DNA of 45,352 bases from Saprospiraceae bacterium (GTDB lineage Bacteria > Bacteroidota > Bacteroidia > Chitinophagales > Saprospiraceae), in contig JAHDBF010000005.1 of the NCBI GenBank assembly GCA_020630525.1, positions 1 to 45,352 on the forward strand, read 5' to 3'. The notes beneath the pieces are model-generated. The model saw only the letters and a list, made by a program, of their open reading frames with translations. It did no database searches and was not told the DNA's origin. Made by a program: the position numbers and the translations under genes. Positions 10,464 through 20,144 of this stretch are shown here, in pieces. Within the stretch, counting starts at the first letter, position 1. Each line of letters opens with the position of its first letter.

Positions 10464-11186
10464 TCAGTCCAAATAATCAAAATTAAATACAGATTGTAAT
10501 TCATATTTTAGTGCTTCTATAACTTCATTAATTTTTATTTCTGTTTTTAGTTCATTGCTTAAAGAAGTTACTTTTTTGTTTTTTTGAACAATACCACAAG
10601 GGATTATTTTATTAAAGTAAGATAAGTCAGTATTTATATTAAAACCAAAACCGTGTAAGCTTACCCACCTGCTCATGTGTACACCTATCGCACATATTTT
10701 TCTTTCTTCGTTACTTTTTTTATCTCTAATCCAAACCCCCGTATAATCAGAAACTCTCGTTCCAGTAACATTGTATTTTTGTAAAAACCTTATGATTGCC
10801 TCTTCTATGTCTCTGACAAATCTATGAACATCATGATAAAAGTAATCTAGATCAAAAATCAAATAGCCTGTAATTTGCCCTGGTCCGTGATAAGTTATGT
10901 CACCTCCGCGATTTATTTTAAAGAATTCTATTTCTTCTTTTTGCAATTTTTCGTTGGAAATCAACAAGTTATCTATTGATCCACTCTTTCCTAATGTATA
11001 CACGGGTGCATGCTCGCAGAAAATCAGTTGATTTGGCAATCTGGCGACTGGACTTGTATCTGTAGTTTTCGTAACTTTAATTTTGTTTCGGATTAGTTTT
11101 TGTTGTAGAGATTTCTGGAAATCCCAACATTCTTTGTAGGACATTCCTGATAAATAACGAAACTGAACTTTAGGCTTCTCAATCAT
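10464..11186 (-). CDS. lipB: Lipoyl(octanoyl) transferase LipB
   Basis: LipB moves octanoyl from acyl carrier protein to the lipoyl domains of 2-oxoacid dehydrogenases and the glycine cleavage H protein, the first step of lipoate assembly in the cytoplasm. The 240 residues contain the family motifs HAPVYTLGKSG, RGGDITYHGPGQ, the catalytic Lys163 (KICAIGVH) and the catalytic Cys197 (IIPCGI). Length is normal for the family. It is transcribed alone and converges on the sirtuin gene with a 0-nt gap. No lipA is in the window. Confidence 0.96.
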   Translation of the reverse strand: MIEKPKVQFRYLSGMSYKECWDFQKSLQQKLIRNKIKVTKTTDTSPVARLPNQLIFCEHAPVYTLGKSGSIDNLLISNEKLQKEEIEFFKINRGGDITYHGPGQITGYLIFDLDYFYHDVHRFVRDIEEAIIRFLQKYNVTGTRVSDYTGVWIRDKKSNEERKICAIGVHMSRWVSLHGFGFNINTDLSYFNKIIPCGIVQKNKKVTSLSNELKTEIKINEVIEALKYELQSVFNFDYLD

Positions 11187-11263
11187 ATACTCAAAATAAA
11201 CAATATAAATTATATCTCGTTTCCTTTTATGAGCGAAATATATTAATTAAAGTAAACTTTATT

Positions 11264-12289
11264 ATGTGGAGAATTCTCGCTACTATCACGTTCATTTCCT
11301 GTTGCAGCAAAAGCATTGCTCAATTTGCTCCAGATTTCACCATTGAAGATACCAACGGAGAGGTGCATAATTTATATTCAGATTATCTTGACCAAGGAAA
11401 AACGGTCGTATTAAAATTGTTTTTTGTTGGCTGTCCTCCATGTACCAATATTGCCCCAGAGTTTCAAGAATTGTACGAGACATGGGGCGCAGGACAAAAT
11501 GATGTAGAATTTTTCGAGCTTACGACTCAATCAAGTAATGTAAACGATCAAATTGCCGTCTATCTCGGAGAACTGGGAGTTACCGTTCCAGCTTCTGGAA
11601 TTGATGGTGGCGGATATGATGCAAGCGAACCATACAGACAAGGAGAATTTGGCTCTTACTGGGGAACACCATCATTTGCGGTTATAAACCCAGCAAGAGA
11701 AGTAGTTTACTTTAAAAGTAATTCTAATCTAGAAGCTGTCCATGATGCCATCCTTTCAACAGGTGCTGTTGGTCCTGGCATCATAACGGAACCAGATCCT
11801 ATTCCTACAAGTTTTACTTTTGACTTTACTGATCAATGGAACGACCCTGTTGATGATGTTTCTGTATTCATAGAAGATTTAAATAATGGAACTAGCTACC
11901 CTATTAATGTTAGTGATACGCTTAAAATAATATCTCTTGAAGATAATTACCCAGGAATTGAAAACCCAAAATTTAGATTTGAAAAAATCGGTGATCCATC
12001 TATCGGAGTAAGTGGATTAGACTTAATCACCATAAGAAAACATATTTTAGGAATAGACCTTATTACGAATGAAGACATCCTTAGTGCTGGAGACGCTAAT
12101 GGAGATGCTAATGTTTCTGGAGTTGACATGATTACCTTCCAAAAGATTATTTTAAATATTACAAATCAGTTTCCTAACAATTTACCAGTTTGGACTTTTA
12201 AACAAAACAATATTAATACTGGATTCCAAATGGGAATGCACAACCACATAAGCGTGGAAATGATTAAGCGTGGAAATGTAAGAAACTAA
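11264..12289 (+). CDS. Secreted thioredoxin-fold protein with C-terminal dockerin-like domain
   Basis: This 341-residue protein has a signal peptide ending near KSIAQ. Its TlpA/AhpC-TSA-type thioredoxin domain (about residues 20-165) has a CPPC motif (Cys57, Cys60), so an extracytoplasmic thiol-disulfide role is likely. Residues around 233-305 look like a type I dockerin: two Ca-binding segments (GLDLITIRKHIL and AGDANGDANVSGVDMITFQK). No T9SS sorting domain follows. The last 14 residues are encoded across a 16-bp-period duplication, so the C-terminus may be recently altered. The TAA stop overlaps the TAG stop of the convergent gene (shared CTAA). Substrate and partner are unknown. Confidence 0.8.
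   Translation: MWRILATITFISCCSKSIAQFAPDFTIEDTNGEVHNLYSDYLDQGKTVVLKLFFVGCPPCTNIAPEFQELYETWGAGQNDVEFFELTTQSSNVNDQIAVYLGELGVTVPASGIDGGGYDASEPYRQGEFGSYWGTPSFAVINPAREVVYFKSNSNLEAVHDAILSTGAVGPGIITEPDPIPTSFTFDFTDQWNDPVDDVSVFIEDLNNGTSYPINVSDTLKIISLEDNYPGIENPKFRFEKIGDPSIGVSGLDLITIRKHILGIDLITNEDILSAGDANGDANVSGVDMITFQKIILNITNQFPNNLPVWTFKQNNINTGFQMGMHNHISVEMIKRGNVRN
12249..12278. repeat. 14-bp direct repeat with 16-bp period at the 3' end of the thioredoxin-like gene
   Basis: TAAGCGTGGAAATG occurs at 12249-12262 and again at 12265-12278. The 16-bp period is not a multiple of three, so the duplication changes the reading frame. Without one copy the gene would end at an earlier TAA right after GAAATG. Confidence 0.9.
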
Positions 12290-13899
12290 TCTGCTATTTT
12301 ACTTATGTTTTCAACATCTAGTAAATGGGTAATATTATTACTAATTCCTGAAATTGATTTTGAATAAAAATTAGAAGATTGATCGTAGAACAAAAATATG
12401 ATTGGTGCTTCTTCTAAAAGTATATTTTCCATTTGAAGGAATAATTCTGTTCTAAGGCTATCATTGGTTTCTAAATTTGACAATTCATATAAGTTGTCGA
12501 ATAATTTATTTTCAAACCTTGTATAATTAGGTGGTGCTCCATTCTTACTGTAAAATAGTGACATAAAATTCTCAGGATCAGGATAATCTCCTATCCAAGA
12601 GGCCCTAAATACACTTATGTTTCCATTTCTCATTCCTTCTCTCAACACAGAACTTTCCATCAATTCTACTTTTACTTTTAAACCAAGTTTTTCCCACTGC
12701 TTTGCAACAAAAAGCATAATATCTTCATAATCCTTATTGGTATTTAGTACAATTGGCGGCATTAGTTCTAAGTCTATACCAGATTTATTTATCAATGACT
12801 TTGCCTTATCAAAATCATATTTAAACCCTTTTATTGCACTAAATTGTGGGTTCAAACCAACAGGACAAAATCCATTCACTGCTGGAAAACCAATACTATT
12901 CCGTAGAGATAGTAAAAGTTGATTTTTGTCTATGGAGTAATTTAATGCTTGTCTTATTAATTTGTTTTTTAAAGGATGAGCATTTTGGAGATTAGCAGTA
13001 TTTATGCCTATATATTCAGAGTTTAAGTATAAAGATTTTTTAAAAATGATACTGTTACTATGTTTCTCTTGAAGGTCTCCATCTGAGGTTAACATCTCAT
13101 TGATGAATGAAGATTCTAAACCACTTATGTAATCCAAATTTTTATTCAACAATTCTAGGAAAGCAATTTTTCTATCTTTTATAAAATGAATTTTAATGCC
13201 ATCTAAATTTCCAATATTGCTTGCAAAACTTTTATTGGGTGTCAGAAAAATATTTTGATTTTTAATCCATTTTTTAAATTGATATGGACCTGAACCAATT
13301 GGATTGTCTTTCCATACTCTATTTTTGCTTTCAACGGCTTCTTTGGGCACTGCACTACAATATTGCATCGTCAATAAACTCAAAAATGGGCGAAATGGTT
13401 GAGTTAGCTCAATAATAAAAGTTGAATCATCTAATACAATAAAAGAATTTTCGTCCTTGATCTTATTTTCAAAAATCCATCTTCCTGGTGAATTGACTGT
13501 TGAATCTATAATCCTTGACAAACTGTATTTATAGTCTTCTGCTTTTACAGACCTTGGTTTATACTCATCCGCCAATGCTGTATTCCCAAATCTGAAATTA
13601 GTATTTAAGTTAAAAGTATATTTTAATCCATCCTCAGAAATATTCCAATGCTTAGCACCAGAAGGAACGATTTCACCATCTTTATTTAGCTTAACAAGCG
13701 TAGTAAAAATGTGACTTGTTACCCAAATTTCACTTTTACTCTTTGCAAACGCAGGATCTAATGAATTAGGATGAGAAATCAAATTATACTTAAACACATT
13801 ATATTTTCCACCCTCATCACTACAAGATATTACGTATAATAATATACATAATAAGCTCAATCGCTGGATTATAGACTTGAATTTATTCAATTTTAACAT
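12286..13899 (-). CDS. ABC transporter substrate-binding lipoprotein, family 5 (oligopeptide/dipeptide type)
   Basis: This 537-residue protein matches the DppA/OppA-type solute-binding family. It has a lipoprotein signal peptide with lipobox VISC (Cys26). The region ISHPNSLDPAFAKSKSEIW and the phrases YKYSLSRIID, PIGSGPYQFKKW and RQALNYSIDKNQLL are typical of the family, as is WIGDYPDPENFMSLFYSKNG near the C-terminus. It would capture peptides or similar small solutes in the periplasm. No permease or ATPase genes are adjacent, so the transporter partner must lie elsewhere or the protein acts alone. Its 3' end overlaps that of the thioredoxin-like gene by 4 nt. Confidence 0.9.
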   Translation of the reverse strand: MLKLNKFKSIIQRLSLLCILLYVISCSDEGGKYNVFKYNLISHPNSLDPAFAKSKSEIWVTSHIFTTLVKLNKDGEIVPSGAKHWNISEDGLKYTFNLNTNFRFGNTALADEYKPRSVKAEDYKYSLSRIIDSTVNSPGRWIFENKIKDENSFIVLDDSTFIIELTQPFRPFLSLLTMQYCSAVPKEAVESKNRVWKDNPIGSGPYQFKKWIKNQNIFLTPNKSFASNIGNLDGIKIHFIKDRKIAFLELLNKNLDYISGLESSFINEMLTSDGDLQEKHSNSIIFKKSLYLNSEYIGINTANLQNAHPLKNKLIRQALNYSIDKNQLLLSLRNSIGFPAVNGFCPVGLNPQFSAIKGFKYDFDKAKSLINKSGIDLELMPPIVLNTNKDYEDIMLFVAKQWEKLGLKVKVELMESSVLREGMRNGNISVFRASWIGDYPDPENFMSLFYSKNGAPPNYTRFENKLFDNLYELSNLETNDSLRTELFLQMENILLEEAPIIFLFYDQSSNFYSKSISGISNNITHLLDVENISKIAD

Positions 13900-13921
13900 T
13901 TTAATAATTAGACTTAAGGCT

Positions 13922-13950
13922 TTGATTATCTGTCACTTATCTTACATTTT
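13922..13950 (+). promoter_or_regulatory. Candidate Bacteroidota promoter for the HYR/lectin gene
   Basis: TTG (13922-13924), an 18-nt spacer and TACATTTT (13943-13950) fit TTG-N(17-23)-TAnnTTTG with one mismatch (final G to T). The leader to the start codon would be about 80-110 nt. Confidence 0.4.
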
Positions 13951-14064
13951 TTAAAATTATCAATCAGAATACAATAATCCGAGGACTCATCTTTCACCGC
14001 TATGTCGTATTAACAGTGAAATTAACAACTAATTGTGAAAAATTCTCTAATCAAATTAATCACT

Positions 14065-17000
14065 ATGATTATTACTAAACAAAGGTTTTGGCAAATTGGT
14101 CATGCATTATTATTACTTATAATAATATCAACCAACTTAAGATCTGAGATCCAACCTAATTTATGTTTGGACGCCAACCTTAAATTAAATGAAAATAGCA
14201 TAATGGATTGTAATACTGCTCCAGTAATTACTTGTCCATCTCTTTATTTTGGCTGTGTTGGAGACAGCACAGATCCTGCAGATATTGGATATGCAACAGC
14301 AATTCCAGGAGACTCAGGATGTGAACAACCTATTGTAACTTATCAAGATTTTATAGAAGTAAACGAAGATTGCTACTACGAATTACACAGATTATGGACT
14401 GCAAAATATCCAGGTGATGCAAATCCATGGTTATACGCTGATTGTACGCAAATAATCGTTTTAAAAGATGATAAAGCCCCGACTATAGGTGCTTGTCCTG
14501 CAGACTTCAGTATAAATTCTACTGCAAATTGTCATGGTACTGCAAAATGGAACGATCCAATCCCAAATGACAATTGCGGTCTTGCAAGTTTTGAAGTCAA
14601 TTACCCAAGTGGTTCTAGTTTTCCAATTGGCACAACTACGGTAATTTACGTAGCAACCGACAACTGTGGATTATCTACAACATGTTCTTTTGACGTTACA
14701 GTAATTGGTGAATGTTGTGATGCTGCACCAATTATTACTTGTCCAAATGACGTATTGGTATGTCCTAACTCAAGTACGACGCCTAGTTTAACAGGTCAAG
14801 CAACTGCTGTGTCAGGAAGTTCTGAATGTAATGGTCCAATTGAAATAACATATACTGACAATATTCAAGCACTTGGTGATTGTGATAATTCATATAAAAT
14901 TACAAGAACTTGGATGGCATTTATGATGTCTGATCCAACTTTATTTAGCACTTGTCAACAAACGATAAACGTTAGAGATTTAGAATCACCAGTAACACTT
15001 TCATGCTCTGGGAATATTAATGTAGAAGCAGATGGATCAAGTGCTATAGTTAACTATGATGAGCCAACTTTTTCTGACAATTGTGGAATAGATAATATCC
15101 ATAGCACGCATAGTTCTGGCGATTACTTCCCTTTAGGATGCACCACAGTAACGTATACCGCATATGATGTATGTGGCAATGTTACAGCTTGTAGTTTTGT
15201 AATCTGCGTAGAAGATACTTCTTGCCAAACAGCACCAGTAATTACATGTCCACCAAATCGAATGAGATGTCCAGGAACAGGTGCAGCAGGATATCATCCA
15301 AATTCCACAGGATACGCTACTGCTACTGCTGGAGGTACAAACTGTGGCGACCCTATAGTTTCTTATTCTGATGATTATCATGATATGCCAGGATGTCCGG
15401 GAGGAATGAAAATTTATAGAACATGGACTGCAACTGATCCTGAGGATCCTACACTGTTTTCTACATGTCTACAGATGATAAACTTAAACGATCCAGTAAG
15501 CCCAACAGTGGTCACTTGCCAACCTGATATCACAGTTGAAACTACAGAATCTGGCATGAATGTTAATTGGACAACTCCTCCTACATTCACAGATAATTGT
15601 GGGATCGAAAACGTTAGTTCAACACATGTAAATGGACAATTCTTTACTATTGGGACAACAACAGTTGTTTATACAGCTACAGATATGTGTGGAAATTCTA
15701 CTTCATGCTCATTTAACGTTACTGTAAATCAATTGGCATGTAATGCTCCACCTATTATTACTTGTCCGCCAAACAGAATGAGATGTCCAAATGCGCCAAA
15801 CGCAGCCTACCATCCTAATTCTACAGGATACGCAACTGCTGTTGCTGGAGGAGATCATTGCGGTGAACCAATAATTACATTTACTGACGTAGAAGAAGAT
15901 ATGCCAGGGTGTATTCAAGGAAGAAAAATATACCGTACTTGGAAAGCAACTGATCCAGAAAATCCTGGTTTAGTATCCACTTGTACACAGATTATAAATT
16001 TAAACGATCCAATATCACCTACAGTAGTATGTGCAGATGATGTTGTAGTTAATTCTACAGATAACAATAGTGTTATTGTAAGTTTTGAAAACCCTACTTT
16101 TTCTGACAATTGTGGTATTCATGAAATAACATGCTCTCATCAAAGTGGTGATACATTCCCTGTAGGCATAACTACTGTAACATGCTCAGCAGAAGATTAC
16201 TGTGGTAATACTGTAAGTTGTTCTTTTGAAGTAGATGTAAGGCTAATTGAGTGTGCGACTGCGCCGATAATTTCTTGCCCTGAAGATGCTACATTATGTG
16301 TGAATGGTGACTACACTCCATCTGCACTTGGGTTTGCAACTGCAACAAGTGGAGGATTAAATTGTGGAAATCCTATAGTTAGTTATATTGATATTATCAT
16401 TGAAAATGGTCCTTGTAATTCACCAAAAGTGATTCACAGAAAATGGACTGCTACTGATCCTAACAACAGTGCATTATCTTCTTTATGCTATCAAACAATT
16501 AATCTAATCGACACAGAAGCTCCAGTTGTTATAGGATGTTCTGGTGATATTAGCGCAACTGGTGGACCAAACTGTGATGTTGCAGTAACTTGGGAAGCAC
16601 CTGTAGTTACAGACAATTGTAGTAATGTAACAGTTACAAGTAATTACCAATCTGGAGATATATTCTATGGAGGAAATACAGAAGTCATATACACTTTTAC
16701 TGATGCATGTGGAAATCAGAGTTCATGTTCATTCCATGTGATTGTTGCTTGTGGTTCTTTTGGTTGTGCAGAAGTGCCAACGATTAATTGCCCAGCGGAC
16801 AAATACTTATGTGTTGGTTCAGAAACAAATCCATCTGTTACTGGTCATGCTACTGCAACGCCAGGATTATCTTCTTGTGAAGAACCAATTGTCAGCTATA
16901 CTGACGTTATAATGAGTACTGGACCTTGTGCAGGAGCAAAAGTGATAAAGAGAATTTGGAAAGCAGAAGACCCGATTGACGGAACTATATTTTCTACTTG

Positions 17001-19797
17001 TGAGCAATTTATCACAACAACAGATAACTCTCCGCCAACATTTATCTACTGCCCAGATGACTTAGTATTGGATGGAGGAGCATGGTGTGATGCTGTTGCA
17101 GCATGGGGACCAGTAACCGCAACTGACAATTGTCAATTGCCGAATATTACATCTAATTATACTTCTGGAGTAGTATTAGGTGCAGGAGTTACAGAAATTA
17201 TTTATACTGCAACTGATGCTTGTGGAAACCAAAGTACATGTTCTTTTAATGTTATAGTTACATGTAATGATCCTTGTAATCAACCACCAGTAATCAATTG
17301 TCCAGGATCAGTTACATTATGTCCAGGATCAGCTTACGATCCATCGATAACTGGAAATGCGACAGCTACCCCAAGTAATAATTGTAGCACTGATATAGAT
17401 ATTATTTATCATGACCAAATTATCACAAATGGTCCTTGTACTGGAGCAATGGTTATTGAGAGAACTTGGACTGCCAAAGATCCAATGGATCCTAGTCTGC
17501 AGAGTCATTGTACACAAATCATAACATTAGGAGACAATATTCCACCAGCTATCTGGGAATGTCCTACTGATATAACAGTAAATTATGGAAGTGCTGCAAC
17601 TTGGTATTTGCCAAGTGCTGATGATAACTGCGGAGTCCAAAGTTTAGTATCTACACACGATAGTGGTACTGTTTTCCCTGTGGGTGTAACAACTGTCACA
17701 TATACTGCTGAAGATTTCTGTGGTAATGTAGTAGATTGCCATTTTAACGTAACAGTATTGGGACAGTCAGGTCACTTAGAATGTCCAGATGATATTTCTG
17801 TGCAGTGTGCTGCATCAGGTGGTACGTACGTAAACTGGAATACACCAAGTTATACAGGAGGAAGTTGTGGTGATTGTAACGATCAACAGATTAGCGGATT
17901 TATGTATATGGGATCGTACAATGGTCACCAATATTACTGCTCATTAAATCCTGCAAATTGGAACACTGCAAGTAGCATCTGTCAAGCGAATGGTGGATAT
18001 TTAGCAGCCATAGATGATGCAGGAGAAAATGCTTTCTTAGCGAATATATTGACTATTCAATCAGCATGGATAGGAGGAAACGATTTGAATAATGAAGGCA
18101 CTTTTGAATGGACTAACGGATCACCATTTAATTATACCAACTGGTATCCAGGACAACCTAACAATTACAACTATGACCAACATTGTGTAGAGATGTTACA
18201 CGATGGGACTTGGAACGATCAGTATGCAATTACGCAATTAGAATTTATTATGGAATTACCATGTTCTTCTGTACACCAAATTTCTGGTCCTCAGCCTGGA
18301 TCACATTTAGAGCCAGGAGTGTATGAAGTTGTTTATCAATTGGATGAATCGTGTGGAACAGAAACTTGTTCATTTAATGTTCGAGTTGAATCTTCGATTA
18401 CAATGAAATGCCCAGATGATGTAACGATTGCTTGTCCATCTGGAGCATCAGGAGTACATATTAACTGGGATACGCCAGTAGCAAGCTCTTGTTGTTCTGA
18501 TTGTGGATTGGGTGGCAATATCCCTGGATTTATGTATATGGGTACGCATAATGGACATTATTATTACTGTTCATTAGACCCTGCGACTTGGCCGCAAGCC
18601 AATTCTATAGCGCAAGCAAATGGTGGATATTTGGCAGCAATTGGAGATGAAACAGAAAACGAATTTTTAGCTGGTATACTTACAATACAGTCAGCGTATA
18701 TTGGTTTAAATGATGCAAATAATGAAGGTCAATTTACTTGGTCTAATGGTGAGCCATTTGGATATTCAAATTGGTACCCACAACAACCAAACGACTATAA
18801 CGGATTCCAAGACTACGTTGAGTTATTAAGTAATGGTCAATGGAATGATCAATACAATAATCAACCATTAGAGTTTATTATGGAAATTCCAGGTTGTATT
18901 AATATTCAACAGATTGGTGGACCAGCAGCAGGTACTTATATTGCAGGAGGAACGACTACAACGATCACCTATCAAGCGACTGATGATTGTGGAAATGTTG
19001 AAACATGTTCATTTAATGTCACTGTTGATAAAAATGAGTGTAATTCTGGAGGTTTGAATTCAGATGTTTGCTGGATAGAACACATTGGTTTTGGTGACAT
19101 TAACAATACTACTGGAAGCGATGGAGGTTACGAAGATTATACAAACCAATGTACAACTGTACAACCTGGCATTGCTTATCCAATAAGTTTAACTCCTTGG
19201 TGTACATCAAATCAACACAAGGTATTTTGGAAAGTATGGATCGACTTCAATATGGATGGAGATTTCAATGATAATGGAGAATTCGTTGCATATGGTAATG
19301 GAGCAGGCACTATTAATGGGAATATTACCATGCCTTTATCAGGAATATGGTCTGGTTCTACGACGATGAGAATAGCCATGAAGTTGGGGACATATCCTAC
19401 TGGACCTTGCGAGGTATTCAGTCATGGAGAAACAGAAGATTATTGCTTAGAAATAATCAATGCTGATGTTAAAGGTGATGACACGATCGAATTAAGATCA
19501 AGCGATAAAGAAAATGAAGCAATATTATTGGTGGGATCAAAAGAAGAAATTGATACTAAGTTTCAAATTTCTCCAAATCCTGCCACTGATTTTATACATG
19601 TTCAATTTTCTAATATTGATAAAATTATTGAATCAGGAATTTATAATGTTGCCGGGAAAAAGATTATGAGTATTGAAAACCTGAATGATGAATATATCAG
19701 AATAGCGTTATCAAAAATTGAAAACGGGATTTATTTCCTAAATGCAATTTATGAAAATGGGAAAGTTGAAACGCAACGATTTATCGTTCAAAAATAA
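14065..19797 (+). CDS. Giant secreted HYR-repeat protein with two C-type lectin domains, GEVED domain and T9SS type A sorting domain
   Basis: This protein of about 1,910 residues is predicted to be surface-exposed. After a signal peptide come seven units of about 170 residues. Each unit is a Cys-rich module (ITCPxxxxxC ... RTWTATDP) followed by a HYR domain (DNCGI ... TTVTYTAxDxCGN). Two further HYR domains each carry an inserted C-type lectin domain with WIGGND/YIGLND, QPN and WND motifs. Then come a GEVED domain (WIDFNMDGDFNDNGE; GETEDYC) and a type A sorting domain (ISPNPATDFIHVQF ... FIVQK). QPN plus WND suggests Ca-dependent carbohydrate binding, so a glycan adhesin is likely (inferred). 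The ORF track starts at GTG 14035. I prefer ATG 14065, which gives a normal signal-peptide n-region, though GTG cannot be excluded. A strong terminator follows. Confidence 0.9.
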   Translation: MIITKQRFWQIGHALLLLIIISTNLRSEIQPNLCLDANLKLNENSIMDCNTAPVITCPSLYFGCVGDSTDPADIGYATAIPGDSGCEQPIVTYQDFIEVNEDCYYELHRLWTAKYPGDANPWLYADCTQIIVLKDDKAPTIGACPADFSINSTANCHGTAKWNDPIPNDNCGLASFEVNYPSGSSFPIGTTTVIYVATDNCGLSTTCSFDVTVIGECCDAAPIITCPNDVLVCPNSSTTPSLTGQATAVSGSSECNGPIEITYTDNIQALGDCDNSYKITRTWMAFMMSDPTLFSTCQQTINVRDLESPVTLSCSGNINVEADGSSAIVNYDEPTFSDNCGIDNIHSTHSSGDYFPLGCTTVTYTAYDVCGNVTACSFVICVEDTSCQTAPVITCPPNRMRCPGTGAAGYHPNSTGYATATAGGTNCGDPIVSYSDDYHDMPGCPGGMKIYRTWTATDPEDPTLFSTCLQMINLNDPVSPTVVTCQPDITVETTESGMNVNWTTPPTFTDNCGIENVSSTHVNGQFFTIGTTTVVYTATDMCGNSTSCSFNVTVNQLACNAPPIITCPPNRMRCPNAPNAAYHPNSTGYATAVAGGDHCGEPIITFTDVEEDMPGCIQGRKIYRTWKATDPENPGLVSTCTQIINLNDPISPTVVCADDVVVNSTDNNSVIVSFENPTFSDNCGIHEITCSHQSGDTFPVGITTVTCSAEDYCGNTVSCSFEVDVRLIECATAPIISCPEDATLCVNGDYTPSALGFATATSGGLNCGNPIVSYIDIIIENGPCNSPKVIHRKWTATDPNNSALSSLCYQTINLIDTEAPVVIGCSGDISATGGPNCDVAVTWEAPVVTDNCSNVTVTSNYQSGDIFYGGNTEVIYTFTDACGNQSSCSFHVIVACGSFGCAEVPTINCPADKYLCVGSETNPSVTGHATATPGLSSCEEPIVSYTDVIMSTGPCAGAKVIKRIWKAEDPIDGTIFSTCEQFITTTDNSPPTFIYCPDDLVLDGGAWCDAVAAWGPVTATDNCQLPNITSNYTSGVVLGAGVTEIIYTATDACGNQSTCSFNVIVTCNDPCNQPPVINCPGSVTLCPGSAYDPSITGNATATPSNNCSTDIDIIYHDQIITNGPCTGAMVIERTWTAKDPMDPSLQSHCTQIITLGDNIPPAIWECPTDITVNYGSAATWYLPSADDNCGVQSLVSTHDSGTVFPVGVTTVTYTAEDFCGNVVDCHFNVTVLGQSGHLECPDDISVQCAASGGTYVNWNTPSYTGGSCGDCNDQQISGFMYMGSYNGHQYYCSLNPANWNTASSICQANGGYLAAIDDAGENAFLANILTIQSAWIGGNDLNNEGTFEWTNGSPFNYTNWYPGQPNNYNYDQHCVEMLHDGTWNDQYAITQLEFIMELPCSSVHQISGPQPGSHLEPGVYEVVYQLDESCGTETCSFNVRVESSITMKCPDDVTIACPSGASGVHINWDTPVASSCCSDCGLGGNIPGFMYMGTHNGHYYYCSLDPATWPQANSIAQANGGYLAAIGDETENEFLAGILTIQSAYIGLNDANNEGQFTWSNGEPFGYSNWYPQQPNDYNGFQDYVELLSNGQWNDQYNNQPLEFIMEIPGCINIQQIGGPAAGTYIAGGTTTTITYQATDDCGNVETCSFNVTVDKNECNSGGLNSDVCWIEHIGFGDINNTTGSDGGYEDYTNQCTTVQPGIAYPISLTPWCTSNQHKVFWKVWIDFNMDGDFNDNGEFVAYGNGAGTINGNITMPLSGIWSGSTTMRIAMKLGTYPTGPCEVFSHGETEDYCLEIINADVKGDDTIELRSSDKENEAILLVGSKEEIDTKFQISPNPATDFIHVQFSNIDKIIESGIYNVAGKKIMSIENLNDEYIRIALSKIENGIYFLNAIYENGKVETQRFIVQK
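14215..17765 (+). repeat. Seven in-frame ~510-bp repeats (170-residue Cys-rich + HYR units)
   Basis: Units begin near 14218, 14722, 15229, 15739, 16256, 16770 and 17281, each with a version of AP(I/V)ITCP. Units 3 and 4 are the closest pair: both share CPPNRMRCP, YHPNSTGYATA and STCxQxINLNDP. Regular spacing and graded similarity point to expansion by unequal exchange. Confidence 0.9.
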
Positions 19798-19818
19798 ACC
19801 TATCCCTTATTTAATTTT

Positions 19819-19859
19819 AAGCCGCCTCGCATTACTGCGAGGTGGCTTTTGTTTTTTTA
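19819..19859 (+). terminator. Rho-independent terminator after the HYR/lectin gene
   Basis: A 12-bp stem (AAGCCGCCTCGC / GCGAGGTGGCTT, one G-T pair) with a 6-nt loop is followed by TTGTTTTTTT. It starts 22 nt after the stop codon. The opposite strand lacks a T-tail, so it serves the plus strand. Confidence 0.92.
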
Positions 19860-19875
19860 TATTAAAAAGATTGTT

Positions 19876-20082
19876 TTAAATTACTTCTTGCTCCACTAAT
19901 ATTCTTCTTGCTTCAATTGCTTGAGATTCATCAACATACAGATTGATATCGCCAAATATACCTGCATGTGCTGAATCAGTCTGATCCAAAACAAAAGTTT
20001 CAATACCAGCCTCATTTAATACATGTTTTGCTGTCATAATTTTAATCTGAGAAACCGTAAACATTACTCTTTTTTCTTTCAT
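19876..20082 (-). CDS. DUF2007 domain protein (putative signal-transducing protein)
   Basis: This 68-residue protein matches the small DUF2007 family in length and pattern. An opening strand is followed by a helix with LNEAGIETFVLD, a turn with AGIFGDINLYV, and a closing helix EARRILVE. DUF2007 has a GlnB-like alpha/beta fold, but its function is not established. It is monocistronic or co-transcribed with the upstream FMN reductase gene, 62 nt away on the same strand. No catalytic residues can be named. Confidence 0.8.
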   Translation of the reverse strand: MKEKRVMFTVSQIKIMTAKHVLNEAGIETFVLDQTDSAHAGIFGDINLYVDESQAIEARRILVEQEVI

Positions 20083-20144
20083 GATACTTAGGTTTTAAAT
20101 GTGAAAAATACTGATTGTTTATTCATCAAGCACTTATTAAATTT

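Noticed and set aside
14215-17765. Regular ~510-bp repeats as a CRISPR or mobile array
   Set aside because: The units are in-frame protein repeats with diverged DNA and no short identical repeats or unique spacers.
15133-18518. Minus-strand ORFs (60-82 residues) inside the HYR/lectin gene
   Set aside because: They are antisense to a well-supported coding frame and reflect Cys/Ser-rich codon bias.
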